A DNA stretch of 64,000 nt, taken from Bradyrhizobium sp. WBOS07 (GTDB lineage: Bacteria; Pseudomonadota; Alphaproteobacteria; Rhizobiales; Xanthobacteraceae). The translations under genes were made by a program, and so were the position numbers. Of the stretch, positions 27,024 through 35,624 are shown piece after piece. The notes under the pieces were generated by a model. That model saw nothing but the letters and a program-made list of their open reading frames with translations, did no database searches and was not told the origin of the DNA. Position 1 is the stretch's first letter, and each line of letters starts with the position of its first letter. The stretch spans positions 1,736,001 to 1,800,000 of the forward strand of contig NZ_CP029008.1 in assembly GCF_024585165.1 (NCBI RefSeq), read 5' to 3'.

Positions 27024-28442
27024 TTGACTCGTTATATCTCGACCCGGGGCGAAGCCCCCGAACTCGGCTTCTGCGACGTGATGCTGACCGGGCTAGCGCG
27101 CGACGGCGGCCTGTATGTGCCGACCATCTGGCCGCAGCTGTCCACCGAGACTATCGCCGGCTTCTTCGGCCGTCCCTATTGGGAGGTTGCGGTCGACGTG
27201 ATCAGTCCCTTCACCGGCGGCGAGATCACCGACGCCGAGCTCGGCCGCATGGCGAACGAGGCCTACGCGACCTTCCGCCACCCGGCGGTGGTGCCGCTGC
27301 GGCAGATGTCGCCGCACCAGTTCGTGCTGGAGCTGTTCCACGGTCCGACGCTCGCCTTCAAGGACGTGGCGATGCAGCTCATCTCGCGGCTGATGGACCA
27401 TGTGCTCGCCAAACGCGGCCAGCGCACCACCATCGTGGTCGCGACGTCAGGCGATACCGGCGGCGCCGCTGTGGAGGCTTTCGCCGGCCTCGAGAACGTG
27501 GACCTGATCGTGCTGTTTCCGCACGGCCGCATCTCCGAGGTGCAGCGGCGGATGATGACGACGACGGGCGCGGCCAACGTCCACGCACTCGCCATCGAGG
27601 GCAATTTCGACGATTGCCAGGCGCTCGTGAAGGGGATGTTCAACAACCATCGCTTCCGCGATGCGACCTCGCTCTCCGGCGTCAATTCCATCAACTGGGC
27701 GCGCATCGTCGCCCAGGTGGTCTATTATTTCACCTCGGCCGTTGCCGTCGGTGCGCCTGCGCGCGCGGTGGATTTCGTGGTGCCGACGGGCAATTTCGGC
27801 GATATCTTTGCCGGCTACGTCGCCAAGCGCATGGGATTGCCGGTGCGGACCCTGCGCATCGCCGCCAACGTCAACGACATCCTGGCGCGCACGCTGAAGA
27901 CGGGAATCTACGAGGTGCGCGAGGTGCACGCGACGGCGTCGCCGTCGATGGATATCCAGATCTCGTCGAATTTCGAACGGCTGCTGTTCGAGGCCGGCCG
28001 GCGCGATGCGGCGGGCGTGCGCCGCCTGATGGAGTCGCTGAAGCAGTCCGGGCGTTTCGTGTTGCCCGATGCGACGCTGGCCGCCATCCGCGAGGAGTTC
28101 GACGCCGGGCGCGCCGACGAGACCGAGACCGCGGCCGCCATCCGCGCCGGCTGGCGCGAGGCAGGCGAGCTGGTCGATCCCCACACGGCGGTGGCGCTCG
28201 CGGTCGCCGACCGCGACACCACGGACACGCGGGTGCCGAGCATCGTGCTCTCCACCGCCCATCCGGCCAAATTCCCCGACGCCGTCGAAGCGGCCTGCGG
28301 CCAGCGGCCGCAACTGCCGGCCTGGCTCGACGGTTTGATGACCAAATCCGAACACATGAAGGTGATGAAGAACGATCAGGCCGAGGTCGAGCGGTTCGTG
28401 CTGGCGGTCAGCCGCGCTGCAAAGCAGGGAGTTGCCGGATGA
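27024..28442 (+). CDS. thrC: Threonine synthase
   Basis: This 472-residue PLP enzyme converts O-phosphohomoserine to threonine. The N-terminus (TRYISTRGEAPELGFCDVML) is typical. The PLP lysine is Lys113 in HGPTLAFKDVAMQ, and the phosphate-binding loop is ATSGDTGGAAVEAF. I place the start at the TTG at 27024 because GGAGGG lies 5 bases before it and no in-frame ATG gives the family N-terminus; TTG is an uncommon start. Its stop overlaps the M16 protease start (ATGA). Confidence 0.94.
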   Translation: MTRYISTRGEAPELGFCDVMLTGLARDGGLYVPTIWPQLSTETIAGFFGRPYWEVAVDVISPFTGGEITDAELGRMANEAYATFRHPAVVPLRQMSPHQFVLELFHGPTLAFKDVAMQLISRLMDHVLAKRGQRTTIVVATSGDTGGAAVEAFAGLENVDLIVLFPHGRISEVQRRMMTTTGAANVHALAIEGNFDDCQALVKGMFNNHRFRDATSLSGVNSINWARIVAQVVYYFTSAVAVGAPARAVDFVVPTGNFGDIFAGYVAKRMGLPVRTLRIAANVNDILARTLKTGIYEVREVHATASPSMDIQISSNFERLLFEAGRRDAAGVRRLMESLKQSGRFVLPDATLAAIREEFDAGRADETETAAAIRAGWREAGELVDPHTAVALAVADRDTTDTRVPSIVLSTAHPAKFPDAVEAACGQRPQLPAWLDGLMTKSEHMKVMKNDQAEVERFVLAVSRAAKQGVAG

Positions 28443-29728
28443 GCGTCGAGATTTCCAAGCTTGCGTCCGGCCTGACCGTCGTCACCGACAAGATGCCCCA
28501 GCTCGAGACCGCGGCGCTCGGCGTCTGGGCCGGCGTCGGCGGCCGTGACGAGAAGCCGAACGAGCACGGCATTTCCCATCTGCTCGAGCACATGGCGTTC
28601 AAGGGCACCACGAAGCGCTCCTCGCGCGAGATCGTCGAGGAGATCGAGGCGGTCGGCGGCGACCTCAATGCCGGCACCTCGACCGAGACCACGTCCTATT
28701 ACGCGCGGGTGCTGAAGGCCGACGTGCCGCTCGCGCTCGACGTGCTCGCCGACATCCTCGCCAATCCGGCCTTCGAGCCCGACGAGCTGGAACGCGAGAA
28801 GAACGTTATCGTGCAGGAGATCGGAGCCGCGCAGGATACGCCCGACGACGTCGTGTTCGAGCATCTGAACGAGCTCTGCTACCCCGACCAGCCGATGGGC
28901 CGCTCGCTGCTCGGCACGGCCAAGACGCTGCGCAGCTTCAACCGCGACATGCTGCGCGGCTACCTCTCGACGCATTATCGCGGGCCCGACATGGTGGTGG
29001 CGGCGGCCGGCGCGGTCGATCACGCTCAGGTGGTCGCCGAGGCCGAGAAGCGCTTTGCCAGTTTCGAGGCGGCGCCGGGCCCGAAGCCGCAGACCGCCCA
29101 GTTCGGCAAGGGCGGCGCCAAGGTGGTGCATCGCGAGCTGGAGCAGGCGCATCTGACGCTGGCGCTGGAAGGCGTGCCGCAGAACGATCCGTCGCTGTTC
29201 TCCCTCCAGGTCTTCACCAACGTCCTCGGCGGCGGAATGTCCTCGCGCCTGTTCCAGGAGGTGCGCGAGAAGCGCGGCCTCTGCTACTCCATCTATTCGT
29301 TCCATGCGCCCTATACCGATACCGGGTTCTTCGGCCTCTACACCGGCACCGATCCGGCCGATGCGCCGGAGATGATGGAGGTCGTGGTCGACATCATGAA
29401 TGATTCGGTGGAGACCCTGACCGAGGCCGAGATCGCGCGGGCCAAGGCGCAGATGAAGGCGGGTCTGCTGATGGCGCTGGAGAGCTGCTCCTCCCGCGCC
29501 GAGCAGCTCGCCCGGCACGTCCTCGCCTATGGCCGGCCGCAGACGGTCGAGGAGCTGGTCGGGCGGATCGACGCCGTCAGCGTCGAATCGACCCGGGACG
29601 CGGCGCGCGCGCTGTTGTCGCGGAGCCGGCCTGCCGTTGTCGCATTGGGCAGTGGCAGGGGTCTGGACACGGCGGTGGCTTTTGCGGAAGGATTGACCCG
29701 GGCGCGCGCCAAGGCCCGGCTGCACTAG
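28439..29728 (+). CDS. M16 family zinc peptidase (processing-peptidase-like)
   Basis: This 429-residue pitrilysin-family peptidase shows the inverted zinc motif HLLEHMAFKG (His47, Glu50, His51), with the third ligand expected in the ELEREKNVIVQEI helix. The C-terminal half has the M16 R/Y pair region (GGGMSSRLFQEVREKRGLCYSIYSF). It resembles the mitochondrial processing peptidase beta subunit, and the thrC-M16 order is conserved in alphaproteobacteria. The start overlaps the thrC stop. The substrate in bacteria is not established. Confidence 0.93.
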   Translation: MSVEISKLASGLTVVTDKMPQLETAALGVWAGVGGRDEKPNEHGISHLLEHMAFKGTTKRSSREIVEEIEAVGGDLNAGTSTETTSYYARVLKADVPLALDVLADILANPAFEPDELEREKNVIVQEIGAAQDTPDDVVFEHLNELCYPDQPMGRSLLGTAKTLRSFNRDMLRGYLSTHYRGPDMVVAAAGAVDHAQVVAEAEKRFASFEAAPGPKPQTAQFGKGGAKVVHRELEQAHLTLALEGVPQNDPSLFSLQVFTNVLGGGMSSRLFQEVREKRGLCYSIYSFHAPYTDTGFFGLYTGTDPADAPEMMEVVVDIMNDSVETLTEAEIARAKAQMKAGLLMALESCSSRAEQLARHVLAYGRPQTVEELVGRIDAVSVESTRDAARALLSRSRPAVVALGSGRGLDTAVAFAEGLTRARAKARLH

Positions 29729-29765
29729 GAGCCGCCCAAGGGCGCCCGCCCCCGGAAGCATCACC

Positions 29766-30353
29766 ATGGCCCTCTTTCGCCTGCCGTCCAGTGGACCCGC
29801 CGCCCTCGCACCGCGCGGCAACGGGCTGTTGTTGCGCGCACCGCAGATGTCGGACTTCCTGCAATGGGCTCATCTGCGCGAGTCCAGCCGCGACTACCTG
29901 ACGCCCTGGGAGCCGATCTGGCCGTCGGACGATCTCACCCGCTCGGGCTTCCGCCGCCGTCTGCGCCGCTATTCCGAGGACATCGCCGCGGACCGTTCCT
30001 ATCCTTTTCTGATCTTCCGCGAGCTCGACGGCGCCATGGTCGGCGGCATCACGCTGGCCAATGTCCGCCGCGGCATCGTGCAGGCCGGCACCATCGGCTA
30101 TTGGGTGGGGCAGCCTCATGCCCATCGCGGCTACATGACGGCCGCGCTGCGGGTGCTGCTGCCGACCTTGTTCGGCGAGCTCAACCTGCACCGGGTCGAG
30201 GCCGCCTGCATCCCCACCAATGCGCCGTCGATCCGGGTGCTGGAAAAGTGCGGCTTCTCACGCGAGGGGCTCGCCCGCCGCTATCTCTGCATCAACGGGG
30301 TCTGGCAGGATCATTTGCTGTTCGGCCTCCTGCACGAGGATTTCCGCGGCTGA
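29766..30353 (+). CDS. GNAT acetyltransferase, RimJ-like
   Basis: This 195-residue GNAT protein resembles ribosomal-protein alanine N-acetyltransferases. Motif A is IGYWVGQPHAHRGYMTAAL (acetyl-CoA pyrophosphate loop). NLHRVEAACIPTNAPSIRVLEKCGFSREG is the RimJ/RimL signature. It follows the M16 gene by 37 bases on the same strand and is probably in the thrC operon. The substrate protein is unknown. Confidence 0.88.
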   Translation: MALFRLPSSGPAALAPRGNGLLLRAPQMSDFLQWAHLRESSRDYLTPWEPIWPSDDLTRSGFRRRLRRYSEDIAADRSYPFLIFRELDGAMVGGITLANVRRGIVQAGTIGYWVGQPHAHRGYMTAALRVLLPTLFGELNLHRVEAACIPTNAPSIRVLEKCGFSREGLARRYLCINGVWQDHLLFGLLHEDFRG

Positions 30354-30475
30354 GCGGCCCGATTCATGCGGCCAAGTCCCCCTTTTTGCTGCCTTGGGTT
30401 CGCCGATTTTGGCGATATAACCGCATGCCCCGGACCGCGATCGGCCGGACAATTGTCATTGGAGTATAGGCGTTG

Positions 30476-31120
30476 ATGGTGCAGCAGCTTCGGTCATCGC
30501 GGAATGCGTTGCGGCTGGGAGGGGGAATCGCGCTGGCATTGTCGGTAGTGCTCGCCTCTGTCCCGCCGGTGAAGGCCCAGTCTCTGACCGACCGCTTCAA
30601 GAGCCTGTTCGGCGGCAAGTCCGACGAGCCGGCCGAGCCGAAGCCTGCGCCCGGCCAGCCGGCCGAAGACGAGCTCGATTGCCCCCAGGTGACGGTGCGC
30701 GCGGGAGCCTCGACCTACGCGGTTGGCGTCCCGGGCAAGCCGGCCGTCGGCAACGACATTCGCTTCCAGGCCTCGATCACCAAGATGGCGCGCGAATGTG
30801 CCCGCAGCAGCGCCGGCATCACGGCCCGGATCGGCATCCAGGGCCGCGTCATCGCCGGTCCCGCCGGTGCGCCTGCCTCCGTCGAGGTGCCGCTGCGCTT
30901 CGCGGTCGTGCAGGGCGGCGTCGGCGAGAAGGTGATCGCCTCGAAGGCCTACCGGACCACGGTCGACATGACCCCGGGCGGCAGCGTGCCCTTTACCTTC
31001 GTGATCGAGGATATGACCTATCCGATGCCGGCCCCCGCGGTCGCCGACAACTACATTTTCTATGTCGGCTTCGACCCGCAGGCGCTCGCGCCCGAGCCGA
31101 AGGGGCGGAAGAAGAAATAG
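30476..31120 (+). CDS. Hypothetical exported protein
   Basis: This 214-residue protein has a signal peptide (GGGIALALSVVLASVPPVKAQ). A Lys/Pro/Glu-rich linker (KSDEPAEPKPAPGQPAEDE) and a beta-rich domain follow (CPQVTVRAGASTYAVG, then MARECARSSAGITARIGIQG, then VPFTFVIEDMTYPMP). Two cysteines (CPQ and REC) could form a disulfide. It ends in a basic tail (PKGRKKK). The ATG at 30476 has a GGAG sequence about 12 bases upstream. I do not recognise the family; periplasmic location is likely. Confidence 0.72.
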   Translation: MVQQLRSSRNALRLGGGIALALSVVLASVPPVKAQSLTDRFKSLFGGKSDEPAEPKPAPGQPAEDELDCPQVTVRAGASTYAVGVPGKPAVGNDIRFQASITKMARECARSSAGITARIGIQGRVIAGPAGAPASVEVPLRFAVVQGGVGEKVIASKAYRTTVDMTPGGSVPFTFVIEDMTYPMPAPAVADNYIFYVGFDPQALAPEPKGRKKK

Positions 31121-31146
31121 GGCAAGATGTTGCGGCAATCTCAGCC

Positions 31147-31247
31147 GTCATTGCCCGCGAAGGCGGGCAATCCAGTACGCCGCGGCTTCTCGCTTCAATC
31201 ACCACTGCCTCTGGAATACTGGATCACCCGCCTTCGCGGGTGATGAC
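31147..31247. repeat. Palindromic intergenic repeat, family A (copy 2)
   Basis: This copy has the same arms as the repeat at 1364-1462: GTCATTGCCCGCGAAGGCGG on the left, and a right arm ending ACCCGCCTTCGCGGGTGATG then AC. It lies between convergent transcription units. Confidence 0.85.
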
Positions 31248-31280
31248 GCCGCATTTGTGGATGATGTGTCGCCAAACAAA

Positions 31281-31307
31281 AAAGCCGGCGCTCATCGCGC
31301 CGGCTTT
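31281..31307 (-). terminator. Intrinsic terminator of the atp operon
   Basis: An 11-bp stem (AAAGCCGGCGC / GCGCCGGCTTT) is followed on the minus strand by a run of T, 23 bases beyond the atpF stop. It may also act weakly on the plus strand. Confidence 0.85.
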
Positions 31308-31329
31308 CTGATTGGTGAAGGCAGGACCC

Positions 31330-31815
31330 TCAGTTCAGCTTCTGCCGGACTTCGCTGATGCCCTTGGCGAGCAGATCGTCGGCGACCTGGCCCTTGACCG
31401 ACTGCGACAGGATCGTCGAGGCGGCCTGGACGGCGGCTTCCGCCGCTGCGGCGCGGACATCGGCCAGCGCCTGGGCCTCGGCGAGCGCGATCTTGCTCTC
31501 CGCGGTCTTGGTCCGGCGTGCCACGAAGTCTTCCATCTTCGCCTTGGCATCAGTCGCGATGCGCTCGGCTTCGCTTCTGGCGTTGGCGATGATCTCGGCG
31601 GCTTCGCGTTCGGCCGAGGCGGTGCGCGCCTTGTAGTCGGCAAGCACCTTGGCGGCTTCCTGCTTGAGGCGCTGGGCGTCGTCGAGCTCGGCCTTGATGC
31701 GGGCGGCACGATGATCGAGCGCGGTCATCGCCGTCTTGAAGACCCCGAGATAGCCGAACACGACCATCAGGATCACGAAGGCGACGGCGACCCAAAATTC
31801 AGGTTCGAAGACCAT
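31330..31815 (-). CDS. atpF: ATP synthase subunit b
   Basis: This 161-residue Fo stator subunit has an N-terminal membrane helix ([20 protein letters not shown]). A long charged coiled coil follows ([20 protein letters not shown], then [19 protein letters not shown]). It is the last gene of the operon, 5 bases after the b' gene. Subunit b pairs with b' in alphaproteobacteria to form a heterodimeric peripheral stalk. Confidence 0.94.
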   Translation of the reverse strand: MVFEPEFWVAVAFVILMVVFGYLGVFKTAMTALDHRAARIKAELDDAQRLKQEAAKVLADYKARTASAEREAAEIIANARSEAERIATDAKAKMEDFVARRTKTAESKIALAEAQALADVRAAAAEAAVQAASTILSQSVKGQVADDLLAKGISEVRQKLN

Positions 31816-31820
31816 CTCGA

Positions 31821-32384
31821 CTAACCTTTCAGGGACGCATCGACCGCGGCATTGACCGAGGCAGCGTCGGGAACGACGCCGGTCAGCTGCTGCACGATCT
31901 GGCCGGCCGCATCGGCCGCGATGCCGCGGACGTTGCTCATGGCGGTGGCGCGGGTCGAGGCGATGGTCTTCTCCGCCCCGGCAAGCTTGGCCGCCAATTG
32001 CTGTTCCAGCGCCTTGCGCTCGGCCTCGGCCTGCGCATTGGCCTGGTCGCGGGATTCGTTGCCGATCGCCTGCGCCCGCGCGCGCGCCGCAGCGAGCTCG
32101 CTTTCGTAGGCCTTCAGCGCCGCCTCGGACTGATCCTTCAGCTTCTGCGCCTCGGCGAGGTCACCCTCGATCTTGTTCTGACGCGCCTCGATCGCACCGC
32201 CGATGCGTGGCAGAGCGAGCTTGGACACGATCACGTAAAGCAGGACGAAGAAGATCGCGAGCGACACCAGCTGTGAAGCGAAGCTGCTGCTCTCGAACGG
32301 CGGAAAGCCGCCACCGTGGTGACCACCGTCAGCCTCGGTATGAGCGCCCGCCGGACCTTTTGCGCCGCCATGACTCTCAGCCAT
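31821..32384 (-). CDS. atpF2: ATP synthase subunit b'
   Basis: This 187-residue b-type stator subunit has a hydrophilic Gly/His-rich N-terminus and one membrane helix ([20 protein letters not shown]). The coiled coil runs from [20 protein letters not shown] onward, rich in Ala, Glu and Gln. Two b-type genes next to each other are normal in alphaproteobacteria. The N-terminal extension of about 28 residues before the helix is longer than in subunit b. Confidence 0.93.
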   Translation of the reverse strand: MAESHGGAKGPAGAHTEADGGHHGGGFPPFESSSFASQLVSLAIFFVLLYVIVSKLALPRIGGAIEARQNKIEGDLAEAQKLKDQSEAALKAYESELAAARARAQAIGNESRDQANAQAEAERKALEQQLAAKLAGAEKTIASTRATAMSNVRGIAADAAGQIVQQLTGVVPDAASVNAAVDASLKG

Positions 32385-32449
32385 GGAGTTCTCCTGTTGC
32401 TGTCACACGCGCCGTCCCAGGGACTGGAACGGCGCGAAAAACGTCGTCC

Positions 32450-32680
32450 TCAGAGCGGAACGAACAGCAGCAACAGCGCGATCAGCAGCGAGAAGATGCC
32501 GAGCGCTTCGGTCACGGCGAAGCCGAAGATCAGGTTGCCGAACTGGCCCTGAGCGGCCGACGGGTTGCGGACGGCTGCGGCGAGGTAGTTGCCGAAGATC
32601 ACGCCCACGCCGACGCCCGCACCGCCCATGCCGATGCACGCGATGCCCGCGCCGATAAGTTTTGCTGCTGCCGGATCCAT
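32450..32680 (-). CDS. atpE: ATP synthase subunit c
   Basis: This 76-residue c-ring subunit is a helical hairpin. Helix 1 carries the glycine motif [14 protein letters not shown]. The polar loop is RNP (38-40). Helix 2 carries the proton-binding Glu58 in [10 protein letters not shown]. The ATG at 32680 has AGGAGTC upstream on the minus strand. It lies 53 bases after the atpB stop and 65 bases before the b' gene. Confidence 0.95.
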   Translation of the reverse strand: MDPAAAKLIGAGIACIGMGGAGVGVGVIFGNYLAAAVRNPSAAQGQFGNLIFGFAVTEALGIFSLLIALLLLFVPL

Positions 32681-32733
32681 TTTAGACTCCTTGGAAGAAA
32701 GATTGGGTGGTGGGTGGAAATTCCCCGGACCGT

Positions 32734-33483
32734 TCAGTGTCCCGGATGAATGGCGTCGTTGAGGTAGATGCAGGTCAGGATCGCGAACACGTAGGCCTGC
32801 AGGAACGCGACCAGCAGCTCCAGCGACGTCAGCGCGACCGTGAGAGCGAGCGGCAGCACGCCGCCGACCCAGCCCAGCGCCCCAAGCGAGAAGCCGAGCA
32901 TGGCGACGAAGCCCGCGAAGACCTTCAGCGCGATGTGGCCGGCCAGCATGTTGGCGAAGAGACGGACGCTGTGGGAGACCGGCCGCAGGAAGAACGACAG
33001 GATCTCGATGAACATGACCAGCGGCAGGATGTAGATGGGGACGCCGTGGGGAACGAAAATCTTGAAGAACTTCAGGCCGTTCTTGTAGAGGCCGTAGATC
33101 AGGACCGTGAAGAACACCAGCAGCGCCAGCGCTGCGGTGACGATCAGATGGCTCGACACCGTGAAGGTGTAGGGGATGATGCCGACCAGGTTCGAGACGC
33201 AGATGAACATGAACAGCGAGAAGATCAGCGGGAAGAACTTCATGCCTTCCGTGCCGGCCGTCGAACGGATGGTCGAGGCGACGAATTCGTAGGAGATCTC
33301 GGCGATCGACTGCAGGCGCCCGGGAACCAGCTGGGTGCCGCTGGCGAGCATCAGGATCGAGATGATGGCCACCGCCACCAGCATATAGAGCGACGAATTG
33401 GTGAAGGCGATCGTGTGATTGCCGATATGGCCCAGCGTGAAGAGAGGCTCGATGTTGAACTGGTGGATCGGATCGATTTTCAT
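32734..33483 (-). CDS. atpB: ATP synthase subunit a
   Basis: This 249-residue Fo subunit a forms the proton half-channels. It begins [14 protein letters not shown]. The essential arginine is in [15 protein letters not shown]. The last helices ([23 protein letters not shown]) form the c-ring contact, with the typical Gln/His residues. The ATG at 33483 gives the family length. Confidence 0.95.
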   Translation of the reverse strand: MKIDPIHQFNIEPLFTLGHIGNHTIAFTNSSLYMLVAVAIISILMLASGTQLVPGRLQSIAEISYEFVASTIRSTAGTEGMKFFPLIFSLFMFICVSNLVGIIPYTFTVSSHLIVTAALALLVFFTVLIYGLYKNGLKFFKIFVPHGVPIYILPLVMFIEILSFFLRPVSHSVRLFANMLAGHIALKVFAGFVAMLGFSLGALGWVGGVLPLALTVALTSLELLVAFLQAYVFAILTCIYLNDAIHPGH

Positions 33484-33592
33484 CAGCGCGGCATCTCTTG
33501 GTCTGCCGGGCAATGCCGGCGGGTCTCGGTCTGCCGGCCGGGCCGGCCCGTGCCGGCAAGACCGGCACGATCACTCTGCTGGTGCGGATCGG

Positions 33593-33967
33593 CTAAGATC
33601 CACCGCGCCTGTTCTGACCCGCGCCTGCCGTTCTCACCACATTCACCACGCCGGCGACGAAGCCCAGCAACAGGAACACGATAAACCCGAAAGGCGAGGT
33701 CGACAGCAAGCGGTCGAAGCCCCAGCCAATCCCCCCTCCGACAGCGACGCCGGCGATCAACTCCGAGGATAGTCGGAAACCAAGCGCCATCGCCGAGGCT
33801 CTGGCCGCTCCGTCTCCACCTTCACCTGCGGGTTGCTCGGTCTTGGTCCGGCGGTCGCGAAATTCGGACAACCTGTGATCAAGACTTCCGAGCCGTTCGG
33901 AAAGCGCAGCTTCCTCGGACGATCTATCGCGATCTCCATTCCCACCGTGTCCCGTGCCCTGTGTCAT
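33593..33967 (-). CDS. atpI: ATP synthase assembly protein AtpI
   Basis: This 124-residue AtpI/Atp1-like protein has a charged N-terminal half (SERLGSLDHRLSEFRDRR). Two membrane helices follow (LSSELIAGVAVGGGIGWGFD and FGFIVFLLLGFVAGVVNVVR). AtpI helps c-ring assembly or Mg uptake. It heads the Fo operon. The F1 genes are not adjacent, as is usual in this group. Confidence 0.9.
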   Translation of the reverse strand: MTQGTGHGGNGDRDRSSEEAALSERLGSLDHRLSEFRDRRTKTEQPAGEGGDGAARASAMALGFRLSSELIAGVAVGGGIGWGFDRLLSTSPFGFIVFLLLGFVAGVVNVVRTAGAGQNRRGGS

Positions 33968-34326
33968 GCAACAAAGACCCGAAACGCCGCGGCTGAATGG
34001 AAATTACGCCCGCCACCCTCAAAAGCCGCGCGGACCATACTGATGGCCTATAATCAAGTCAAGCCAAGTCACGATTGCGTCGCTTTCGGTTATGTAGCTG
34101 ATTTATTTGACAATATCGGCGCGAACGGCAGCGCTGCACACAGCGTGACGCCGCACCGCAGCAGCGTGCCGCAGGATCGGCGGCTGCGGCCACGCTTTCG
34201 ACGCGCTGTCGGGATCGAAGACGCCGCAGGGATCGTTGATGTCGGTGTGCATTTTGGGCGGCGGATCGCTTTGCCGGGGTGTAGAATTTATCGGATTGCC
34301 ACCCATGCGTCGTGGCGGAGAGCGCG
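33968..34326. other. Intergenic region between atpI and a divergent gene
   Basis: No convincing gene is present. A 49-codon minus-strand frame (34103-34252) lacks a ribosome-binding site. The AT-rich bases around 34030-34125 probably hold the atp promoter. Confidence 0.45.
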
Positions 34327-34875
34327 ATGAGACCAGTGATGTCATCCACAACATCCTTCCCAGGATCCTGGCTTGCAGCGGCAGCGTTCGCCGCGGCGAT
34401 CGCGATCGGCGGGGGTCTGATGGCTGCGCCATCTGCGCCCGACGGCGAAAACGGTCGCTACAGCATGACGCCCATCCCTGAGGGCGTGCTCCGGCTCGAC
34501 ACCCGCACCGGCACGGTCTCGACCTGCACCAAGAACGGCGCCGGCTGGGCCTGCTATGCGGTGCCCGACGAACGGACCGCGCTCGACGCCGAGATCGGCA
34601 GGCTCCAGGCCGAGGTCGAGAAGCTGAAGGGGCAGCTTGCGGCGGGGCCGACGGTGTCGGGCAAGGTCGACGAGGCGTTGCCGAAATCCGATCCGCTGAA
34701 GAAAGCCGAGCCCAGGAACGCCGAACCCGAGAGCGCCGAGGGCGAGCGCAAGATCGAGATTCCGCTGCCGAGCGACCAGGACGTCGATCGCGTGATGTCG
34801 TTTCTGGAAAAGGCCTGGCGGCGGCTGATCGACATGGCCAACCGCGTGCAGAGGGACGTGTCGGGGAGGATTTGA
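34327..34875 (+). CDS. Hypothetical exported coiled-coil protein
   Basis: This 182-residue protein has an N-terminal hydrophobic segment (WLAAAAFAAAIAIGGGLMAAP), probably a signal or anchor. A conserved-looking globular stretch follows (YSMTPIPEGVLRLDTRTGTV, then TCTKNGAGWACYAVPD). A coiled coil comes next (ALDAEIGRLQAEVEKLKGQL), then a charged linker and a C-terminal amphipathic helix (DVDRVMSFLEKAWRRLIDM). The two cysteines may pair. I do not know the family function; it likely sits in the envelope. Confidence 0.72.
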   Translation: MRPVMSSTTSFPGSWLAAAAFAAAIAIGGGLMAAPSAPDGENGRYSMTPIPEGVLRLDTRTGTVSTCTKNGAGWACYAVPDERTALDAEIGRLQAEVEKLKGQLAAGPTVSGKVDEALPKSDPLKKAEPRNAEPESAEGERKIEIPLPSDQDVDRVMSFLEKAWRRLIDMANRVQRDVSGRI

Positions 34876-34908
34876 GGACCCGTTGAAGCCCTCGACACGT
34901 TGAGCTCT

Positions 34909-35002
34909 CGTAGGGTGGGCAAAGGCCGCAAAGCGCCGTGCCCACGAAATCTATACGACGATGAGGAAAGACGTGGGCACGCTTCGCTTTGCCTACCCTA
35001 CG
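34909..35002. repeat. Palindromic intergenic repeat, family D (copy 2)
   Basis: The left arm is CGTAGGGTGGGCAAAGGC then GCCGTGCCCACG. The right arm is CGTGGGCACGCTTCGCTTTG then CCTACCCTACG. It lies 28 bases before the YjbQ start. Confidence 0.87.
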
Positions 35003-35029
35003 ACAGCTTTCCGAGTTGAGGGACCTTTC

Positions 35030-35503
35030 ATGATATCCACCAAATCCGTCACACGCTCGGCGCCGTCGACGGTGCAAGTCACCACCATCTCATCCTCCCT
35101 GCTGACGGTGCAGACATCGGGCCATGGCTTCACCGATCTCACCAGCGAAGCTGCAAGATTCATCGACGAGGTTGGCGCCCGCGACGGTGCCCTGACGCTG
35201 TTCATCCGCCATACCTCGGCCTCGCTGACGATCCAGGAGAACGCCGACCCTTCCGTGCTCGTCGACCTCGCCACGGCGCTGTCCCGGCTCGCGCCGGAGA
35301 ATGCCGGCTGGACCCACGACACCGAAGGACCGGACGACATGCCGGCCCACGTCAAGACGATGTTGACCGGGACCTCGCTTCAGGTCCCGGTTCTGAACGG
35401 CAGGCTCGCACTCGGCACCTGGCAGGCGATCTATCTGATAGAGCATCGCAAGCGCCCGCACCGCCGCGAGGTGGTGCTGCAATTCGTCGGCTGCAATCAG
35501 TAG
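35030..35503 (+). CDS. YjbQ (UPF0047) family protein
   Basis: This 157-residue YjbQ-family protein shows FIRHTSASLTIQENADP (metal-binding His) near the middle. GWTHDTEGPDDMPAHVK and LGTWQAIYLIEHR are the family signatures. Members have thiamine-phosphate synthase-like side activity in some reports, but the physiological role is open. The ATG at 35030 follows repeat family D. It is convergent with the MHS transporter. Confidence 0.88.
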   Translation: MISTKSVTRSAPSTVQVTTISSSLLTVQTSGHGFTDLTSEAARFIDEVGARDGALTLFIRHTSASLTIQENADPSVLVDLATALSRLAPENAGWTHDTEGPDDMPAHVKTMLTGTSLQVPVLNGRLALGTWQAIYLIEHRKRPHRREVVLQFVGCNQ

Positions 35504-35570
35504 AGCGTTTTTCGAGCCAGGTGGCCGCCGGCTCGCGCCGAGAAACAAAGCAAAAGCTGACATAAAACAA

Positions 35571-35597
35571 AACCGGCCGCGGAGACCGCGGCCGGTT
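35571..35597 (-). terminator. Intrinsic terminator after the MHS transporter
   Basis: A perfect 12-bp stem (AACCGGCCGCGG / CCGCGGCCGGTT) with a 3-base spacer is followed by TTTTGTTTT on the minus strand, 28 bases beyond the transporter stop. Confidence 0.85.
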
Positions 35598-35624
35598 GGT
35601 GCTGGTTGAGATCGGTGCTTTCGA

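Noticed and set aside
34103..34252. Minus-strand 49-codon frame (MHTDINDPCGVFD) upstream of atpI
   Set aside because: It has no ribosome-binding site, no known relative and a tail of random-looking composition; left unannotated.
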